Below are positions 59,228-64,000 of a stretch of 64,000 bases of DNA, piece by piece. The translations under genes were made by a program, and so were the position numbers. Every line of letters starts with the position of its first letter. Positions within the stretch are counted from its first letter, which is position 1. The notes beneath the pieces were generated by a model. The model made no database searches. It saw only the letters and a program-made list of their open reading frames with translations, and was not told the origin of the DNA. The DNA is from Arthrobacter luteolus NBRC 107841. GTDB lineage: Bacteria; Actinomycetota; Actinomycetes; Actinomycetales; Micrococcaceae. The stretch spans positions 1 through 64,000 of the forward strand of contig NZ_BCQM01000011.1 in the NCBI RefSeq assembly GCF_001552075.1, in the 5' to 3' direction.

Positions 59228-61294
59228 TTAGCGCAGGAACGCCGCAGCGACGCCGGCGTCGACCGGGATGTGCAGGCCGGTGGTGTGGGAGAGGTCGGAG
59301 CTGGTCAGCACGGCGGCTGCGTTGGCAACGTTCTCCGGCAGCACCTCGCGCTTGAGGAGGGTGCGCTGGGCGTAGAACTTGCCCAGCTCATCCTCGGGGA
59401 CGCCGTACACGGCGGCGCGCTTGGCACCCCAGCCGCCGGCGAAGATACCGGAGCCGCGGACCACGCCGTCGGGGTTGATGCCGTTAACCTTGATGCCGTG
59501 CTCGCCCAGCTCAGCGGCCAGCAGGCGCACCTGGTGGGCCTGATCGGCCTTGACGGCGGAGTAGGCAATGTTGTTCGGGCCGGCGAAGACGGAGTTCTTC
59601 GAGGAGATGTAGAGGATGTCCCCGCCCATCTCCTGGGCGATCATGGCCTTCGCCGCAGCCTGGGAAACCAGGAAGGAGCCCTTGGCCATCACATCGTGCT
59701 GCAGGTCCCAGTCCTTCTCCGTGGTTTCCAGCAGCGGCTTGGAGATGGACAGGCCGGCGTTGTTCACCACGAGGTCAATACCGCCGAAGGCCAGTACCGT
59801 GGCGTCGACCGCGGCGGCGACCTGGCCGGCGTCGGTCACGTCGGCGCGGACGCCGATGGCGGTGTCGGGTCCGCCCAGCTCCGCGGCTACCTGCTCGGCG
59901 GCCTCCAGGTTCAGGTCCGCGATGACCACGCAGGCGCCCTGCGCGGCCAGCCGGGTGGCGATGGCCTTGCCGATGCCCGACGCCGCGCCCGTCACCAGCG
60001 CGATGCGGGTGGCATGGCTGCGCGGCTTGGGCATGCGGGCCAGCTTGGCTTCTTCCAGCGCCCAGTATTCGATCCGGAACTTTTCCGACTCATCAATCGG
60101 AGCGTAGGCGGAGATGCCTTCGGCGCCGCGCATCACGTTGATGGCGTTGAGGTAGAACTCACCGGCTACCCGTGCGGTCTGCTTATCCTTGCCCCAGGAG
60201 AACATGCCCACGCCGGGCACCAGCACAATTGCTGGATCCGCACCCCGCATGGCCGGGGACGCGTCGTCGGCGTGCCTCTCGTAGTAGGCCTGGTAATCGG
60301 CGCGGTAGGCCTCGTGCAGCTCCTTTAGCCGGGCGATGCAGTCCTGGACCGGTGCGTCAGCCGGCAGATCCAGGACCAGCGGTTTGATCTTGGTGCGCAG
60401 GAAGTGATCCGGGCAGGAGGTGCCCAGAGCGGCCAGCCGGGGGTGCTCGGCGGCGGCGAGGAACTCCAGGACCCGCGGATCGTCCATGAAATGGCCGACC
60501 TGGGGGCGGTCCTGCGAGGCCAGCCCGCGGATCGCCGGGGCGAGGGCGGCGGCTTTGGCCTGCCGCTCGGCCTCCGGGAGGGCAACATATCCGGCCATCA
60601 CCGGGCCGAAAGGTTCCGCCTTGGAATGCCCGGCGATGTAGTTCTCGGCTGTCTCGATGATCCACCGGGAGTTCGCCTCGGCTTCGTCGCTGGTCCCGCC
60701 CCAGGCGGTGATGCCGTGCCCGCCCAGGATGGTGCCGATGGCAGCGGGGTTGGCCTCCTTGATCGCGGCGATGTCCAGGCCCAGCTGAAAGCCTGGACGG
60801 CGCCAGGGCACCCACACCACCTTGTCGCCAAAGATCTTCGCGGTGAGTTCCCGGCCATCTGCCGCCGTCGCGACGGCGATGCCGGAATCCGGGTGCAGAT
60901 GGTCTACGTGGGCGGCGTCAACGAGTCCGTGCATGGCGGTGTCGATCGACGGCGCAGCGCCGCCCTTGCCGTGCAGGCAGTAGTCAAAGGCTGCGACCAT
61001 CTCGTCCTCGTGTTCCACGCCGCGGTAGACACCCTTCAGTGCCCGCACCCGGTCCATGCGCAGCACGGCGAGACCCTTCTCGGTGAGGGTGCCGAGGTCC
61101 CCGCCGGAGCCCTTAACCCACAGCAGCTCCACGTCTTCACCGGTCACCGGATCCGCCGCGGTGCCCTTGGCCGAGGTGTTGCCGCCGGCATAGTTGGTGT
61201 TCTTCGGGTCGGAACCGAGCCGGTTGGAGCGGGCGATGAGGTCGGCGACGGCGGTCTGCGGACCGGTCGTCAGGTTGCTGGCGTGGGCATTCAT
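59228..61294 (-). CDS. Bifunctional rhamnulose-1-phosphate aldolase / lactaldehyde dehydrogenase
   Basis: 688 residues. Residues 1-400 are a class II aldolase (zinc His in VDHLHPDSGIAVATA and TILGGHGITAWGG); residues 430-688 are a short-chain dehydrogenase with VTGAASGIGKAIATRL for NAD and the ISSKNSVF...YSAVKAD active-site Ser, Tyr and Lys. This fusion, known from Bacillus and actinobacteria (RhaEW type), cleaves L-rhamnulose 1-phosphate to DHAP and L-lactaldehyde and oxidises the latter to lactate. 33-60-bp gaps to rhaB and the isomerase gene. Confidence 0.94.
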   Translation of the reverse strand: MNAHASNLTTGPQTAVADLIARSNRLGSDPKNTNYAGGNTSAKGTAADPVTGEDVELLWVKGSGGDLGTLTEKGLAVLRMDRVRALKGVYRGVEHEDEMVAAFDYCLHGKGGAAPSIDTAMHGLVDAAHVDHLHPDSGIAVATAADGRELTAKIFGDKVVWVPWRRPGFQLGLDIAAIKEANPAAIGTILGGHGITAWGGTSDEAEANSRWIIETAENYIAGHSKAEPFGPVMAGYVALPEAERQAKAAALAPAIRGLASQDRPQVGHFMDDPRVLEFLAAAEHPRLAALGTSCPDHFLRTKIKPLVLDLPADAPVQDCIARLKELHEAYRADYQAYYERHADDASPAMRGADPAIVLVPGVGMFSWGKDKQTARVAGEFYLNAINVMRGAEGISAYAPIDESEKFRIEYWALEEAKLARMPKPRSHATRIALVTGAASGIGKAIATRLAAQGACVVIADLNLEAAEQVAAELGGPDTAIGVRADVTDAGQVAAAVDATVLAFGGIDLVVNNAGLSISKPLLETTEKDWDLQHDVMAKGSFLVSQAAAKAMIAQEMGGDILYISSKNSVFAGPNNIAYSAVKADQAHQVRLLAAELGEHGIKVNGINPDGVVRGSGIFAGGWGAKRAAVYGVPEDELGKFYAQRTLLKREVLPENVANAAAVLTSSDLSHTTGLHIPVDAGVAAAFLR

Positions 61295-61354
61295 GCGGAG
61301 GTCTCCTTGTGGAGTGGGCGAAATCTGTCGGTCAGGGGCGGGCGCGGGGAAGGC

Positions 61355-62521
61355 TCAGGAGCCCCAGGAAGCCTGGGTGCCGCCGACCCGCTCTTCGGCG
61401 ATGCGCTGCAGGTATCCGGACGCCGCGAAGGCAGCCATCGGATTACCCGGCAGCCCGCGGGACTCGCGCCAGGCCGCCAGCTGCGGGCGGACATCGGTGT
61501 AGAACGCGTCCATCAGGACCTCATGGGCGCCGAGCACGTCGCCGCCGGCCTGGGCGGATGCCAGCGCTTCGCCATCGATCAGCAGAGCGCGGGCCGTCAT
61601 TTCCTGAACATTCAGGACCGAGCGGATCTGGCCGGGAATCTTCTCTTCGATGTTGTGGCACTGGTCGAGCATGAAGGCCACACCGGTTGCGGGATCCAGC
61701 CCACCGCCGCGGACCACCTCGACCATGATGCGGAAAAGCTGGAACGGGTCTGCGGCACCGACGATCAGGTCGTCGTCGGCGTAGTTGCGCGAGTTGAAAT
61801 CAAAGGAGCCGAGCTTCCCCAGGCGCAGCAGCTGCATCACGATGAACTCGATGTTGGTCCCCGGGGCGTGGTGTCCGGTATCGAGGCAGACCTTGGCCTT
61901 GTCGCCGAGAGCGGCGACCTGGGTGTACGCCGTGCCCCAGTCGGGCACATCGGTGTGATAGAAAGCCGGCTCAAAGAACTTGTACTCAAGCACCAGCCGC
62001 TGCTCTTCGCCCAGCTGGGCGTAGATCTCTGCCAGCGACCCGGCGAGCCGGTCCTGGCGGCCGCGCATGTCCTGCTGCCCCGCGTAGTTGGTGCCGTCCG
62101 CGAGCCAGATCTTCAGGTCCCGGGACCCGGTGGAATTCATGATCTCCAGGCACTCCAGGTGATGGTCGACCGCCTTCCGGCGCACCCCGGGATCGGCATG
62201 GGTCAAGGAACCGAACTTGTAGTCCTCGTCCTGGAACGTGTTGGAGTTGATGGTGCCCAGGGATACACCCAGATCTGCGGCGTAGCGGGAGAGGGCTGTG
62301 TAGTCCTCCACCTTGTCCCAGGGGATGTGGAGCGCGACGGCGGGAGCCAGCCCGGTGAAGCGGTGGACCTGGGCGGCGTCGGCAATCTTCTCCTGAACCG
62401 TGCGCGGCGTTCCCGGTGTGGAGAAGACCTTGAAGCGGGTTCCGGAGTTGCCGAAGGCCCAGGACGGAAGTTCGATGGCCTGGGCGGCCAGCTGAGGGGC
62501 GATGTCGTCGAATGCAGGCAT
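61355..62521 (-). CDS. rhaI: L-rhamnose isomerase, Pseudomonas (RhaI) type
   Basis: 388 residues, xylose-isomerase-like TIM barrel distinct from E. coli RhaA. Metal ligands are seen in LEYKFFEPAFYHTDVPDWG, VCLDTGHHAPGTNIEF and SFDFNSRNYADDDL; LPSWAFGNSGTRFKVF at the N-terminus is typical of the RhaI group. It converts L-rhamnose to L-rhamnulose. The ATG in MPAFDD is chosen (AGAAG upstream); an in-frame GTG lies three codons earlier. First gene of the minus-strand rhamnose operon. Confidence 0.92.
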   Translation of the reverse strand: MPAFDDIAPQLAAQAIELPSWAFGNSGTRFKVFSTPGTPRTVQEKIADAAQVHRFTGLAPAVALHIPWDKVEDYTALSRYAADLGVSLGTINSNTFQDEDYKFGSLTHADPGVRRKAVDHHLECLEIMNSTGSRDLKIWLADGTNYAGQQDMRGRQDRLAGSLAEIYAQLGEEQRLVLEYKFFEPAFYHTDVPDWGTAYTQVAALGDKAKVCLDTGHHAPGTNIEFIVMQLLRLGKLGSFDFNSRNYADDDLIVGAADPFQLFRIMVEVVRGGGLDPATGVAFMLDQCHNIEEKIPGQIRSVLNVQEMTARALLIDGEALASAQAGGDVLGAHEVLMDAFYTDVRPQLAAWRESRGLPGNPMAAFAASGYLQRIAEERVGGTQASWGS

Positions 62522-62579
62522 GTGCGTCACTTCTCTGTGGATAGCCGGCGGGCCGGGTGGAAAAGCACCGGCACCGCAT

Positions 62580-62591
62580 TGAATCGTTTCA
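62580..62591. promoter_or_regulatory. LacI-type operator 1 of the rhamnose cluster
   Basis: TGAATCGTTTCA, a 10-of-12 symmetric palindrome with the central CG of LacI-family operators, 59 bp upstream of rhaI. Confidence 0.65.
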
Positions 62592-62667
62592 CTAAACTAA
62601 GCCGCCAGGATGGAGAAGGTCAAACCTATTCGCAGTTGCCAGCTTGCAACCAGGCAGCCAAGCCGTG

Positions 62668-62681
62668 TTGAAACGTCTCAA
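62668..62681. promoter_or_regulatory. LacI-type operator 2 of the rhamnose cluster
   Basis: TTGAAACGTCTCAA, 12 of 14 symmetric with central CG, located 88 bp after operator 1 and in front of the mutarotase gene. The spacing would allow one LacI tetramer or two dimers to control both directions. Confidence 0.65.
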
Positions 62682-62822
62682 ATTTTGGGTACTATGAGTC
62701 CGGCAGTATGTGAGACCGCCCTCACAGGTTTATCCGGCGGGTCCATCCTCAGGGGTGGCGATCTGCTGCCGCCACAGGTGCGAAGGTCCTCCCGGACCCG
62801 CCACATTACGAAGGAGTGATGA

Positions 62823-63191
62823 ATGGGCTCTTCCCCATCCACGGCTGAGCTGCAGGAGCTGGTCCGGCTTCCTGATGAGACCACCCGCACCCGCGGTTGC
62901 TTTCTGCTGCACATCCGTCCGGAGCTGCTGGCCGAGTACGTCGAGGTCCACCAGCGGGTCTGGCCGGAAATGCTGGATGCCCTGCGCGAAACGGGCTGGC
63001 GGAACTACTCGCTGTTCCTCCGCCCGGAAGACGGCCTGGTTGTGGGCTACTTCGAGGCGGAGAACGCCGCGGCCACCCAGCAGCTGATGGATGCCCATCC
63101 GGTCAATACCCGATGGCAGTCAGAGATGGCCCGGTACTTCGTCGAAGGCACCTCACCGCGGACGCTGACCCAGTACTTCCATCTCTCCTGA
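62823..63191 (+). CDS. rhaM: L-rhamnose mutarotase
   Basis: 122 residues. TRGCFLLHIRPELLAEYVEV, HQRVWPEMLDALRETGWRNY and RPEDGLVVGYFEAE match RhaM/YiiL dimeric alpha-beta proteins that interconvert anomers of L-rhamnose. The active His is in HQRVWPE and the Tyr in NYSLFL. AAGGAGTG precedes the ATG. Divergent from rhaI, upstream of the putative rhamnose permease. Confidence 0.93.
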   Translation: MGSSPSTAELQELVRLPDETTRTRGCFLLHIRPELLAEYVEVHQRVWPEMLDALRETGWRNYSLFLRPEDGLVVGYFEAENAAATQQLMDAHPVNTRWQSEMARYFVEGTSPRTLTQYFHLS

Positions 63192-63260
63192 ACCCGTTTC
63201 TCCGGGGCACAGCCGTGCCCGCTTCACAGCACCTTCTTCACCGTTGCAGAAAGGCTCGCC

Positions 63261-64000
63261 ATGAGCAGCACCAAGCTCGGCGGATGGAAAGCCACCATCG
63301 CCGTGTCCATGTCCAACTACATCGAGGCCGGCTCGATCATTGCCCTGGCCACCAGCCTGACCCTCTGGCAGGAGTACTTCGGGTTCACCAACCTCGTCGT
63401 CGGGCTGGTCGCGGCGCTGAGCGCCAACGCCTTCGGTGCAGCCATCGGCGCCCTCATCGGCGGCCCGCTGGGCGACCGGTACGGGCGCAAGTTCATCTAC
63501 ACCTATGACCTGATCCTGTACATGCTCGGCACCGTACTGGTCATCTTCGCTGTGGCACCCTGGATGCTCATCGTCGGTGTGATCCTGACCGGCATCGCCG
63601 TCGGCGCCGGCGTGCCGGTCGCCTGGACCTACATCGCGGAGGAAGCCCCCGCCGAACACCGGGCCAAGCATGTTGGCACGGCCCAGCTCGCCTGGTCTTT
63701 GGGTCCGGCGCTGGTGTTCCTGTTCGCCACGATCCTGGTCCCGCTGGGCCTAACCGGCAGCCGGATCATCTTCGCGCACCTGTTCGTCGTCGCCTTTGTC
63801 ACCTGGTGGATCCGCCGCGGCCTTTCCGAATCGGCCACCTGGAAGAAGTCCGATGCAGAGCGCCAAACTGCTGAGGCCAGCGGCATCAAGCGCCGCAACT
63901 ACCGTGAACTGCTGACCAGCGCCACCAACCTCAAGGCACTGCTGTTCCTGACCGGCGTCTACGCACTCTGGAACCTGGTGGCCGGCCAGATGGGCATCTT
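63261..64000 (+). CDS. MFS permease, candidate L-rhamnose transporter (cut by window end)
   Basis: 246 residues visible and still open at the window edge. MFS sugar-porter-like motifs: IALATSLTLWQEYFGFTNLV, GGPLGDRYGRKFIYTYDLIL and VAWTYIAEEAPAEHRAKHVG (the EExPxxxR motif after helix 6). GAAAGG precedes the ATG. Its place 69 bp after rhaM in the rhamnose cluster, together with the absence of a rhamnose ABC system in view, suggests it imports L-rhamnose. Confidence 0.88.
   Translation, partial: MSSTKLGGWKATIAVSMSNYIEAGSIIALATSLTLWQEYFGFTNLVVGLVAALSANAFGAAIGALIGGPLGDRYGRKFIYTYDLILYMLGTVLVIFAVAPWMLIVGVILTGIAVGAGVPVAWTYIAEEAPAEHRAKHVGTAQLAWSLGPALVFLFATILVPLGLTGSRIIFAHLFVVAFVTWWIRRGLSESATWKKSDAERQTAEASGIKRRNYRELLTSATNLKALLFLTGVYALWNLVAGQMGI

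Noticed and set aside
60404-62671. A 755-codon open frame on the plus strand
   Set aside because: Antisense to the aldolase/dehydrogenase and isomerase genes with intact catalytic motifs; low-complexity translation and no start signal.

Overview
The window comes from a high-GC actinobacterial chromosome. Gene content and style (short intergenic gaps, many ATGA overlaps, GTG and TTG starts, candidate leaderless promoters, LPXTG surface proteins, an IdeR/DtxR-type iron box) point to the Micrococcaceae, most likely Arthrobacter or a close relative. That assignment is by feel of the proteins, not by a database search. There are no rRNA or tRNA genes, insertion sequences, integrases or CRISPR arrays. 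The window looks like accessory metabolic chromosome made of several self-contained catabolic, transport and regulatory blocks.

Layout. (1) 19-9410: an aromatic-oxidation locus. A four-gene minus-strand operon (cytochrome P450, [2Fe-2S] ferredoxin, ferredoxin reductase, MHS-type permease) lies divergent from a LysR regulator. It is followed by a flavin reductase, an HpaB-type flavin monooxygenase and an AraC regulator. A near-identical 16-bp motif precedes both oxygenase modules. (2) 9493-15478: small regulator and efflux genes (PadR with a HAAS-type membrane protein, GyrI-like protein, Nudix hydrolase, CynX-type MFS, MarR). (3) 15513-21948: a complete siderophore operon under an IdeR-like box: binding lipoprotein (frameshifted), two FecCD permeases, ATPase, siderophore-interacting reductase and enterochelin-type esterase. 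(4) 22180-28631: a hydrolase carrying an in-frame minisatellite, MarR, a winged-helix protein, GNAT, then an ABC transporter (LolD/FtsX type) divergent from a NarL-type two-component system across a large inverted repeat.

(5) 28791-31922: two tandem LPXTG surface proteins with DUF5979 repeats. The first has an internal-thioester adhesin domain. The second appears disrupted between its signal peptide and its body. (6) 32021-38367: DUF427 protein, a 54-residue peptide gene, a SAM-I riboswitch ahead of a MetE-like methyltransferase, DoxX, aldo/keto reductase and GH13 alpha-glucosidase. (7) 38436-44168: a catabolic unit of an M20 amidase/carbamoylase, a YtcJ-type amidohydrolase, a PucR regulator and an MHS permease. 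(8) 44319-47711: TetR with DHA2 efflux pump, GNAT, and an orphan TetR ligand-binding domain.

(9) 47715-53696: a polyamine-type ABC transporter (ATPase, binding protein, two permeases) divergent from a GntR/FCD regulator that is translationally coupled to a soluble Cache-like protein. (10) 53804-55905: a YczE-type membrane protein divergent from a MocR/PdxR regulator. (11) 55929-64000: an L-rhamnose catabolic cluster with isomerase, rhamnulokinase, bifunctional aldolase/dehydrogenase, mutarotase, LacI regulator, an extra small P-loop kinase and an MFS permease cut by the window edge.

The most interesting items are the P450/flavin-monooxygenase locus with its unusual P450 I-helix and shared promoter motif, the SAM-I riboswitch, the two disrupted surface or exported genes, the in-frame minisatellite, and the GntR/Cache/polyamine arrangement. 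I saw no wholly new multi-gene defence or mobile system.
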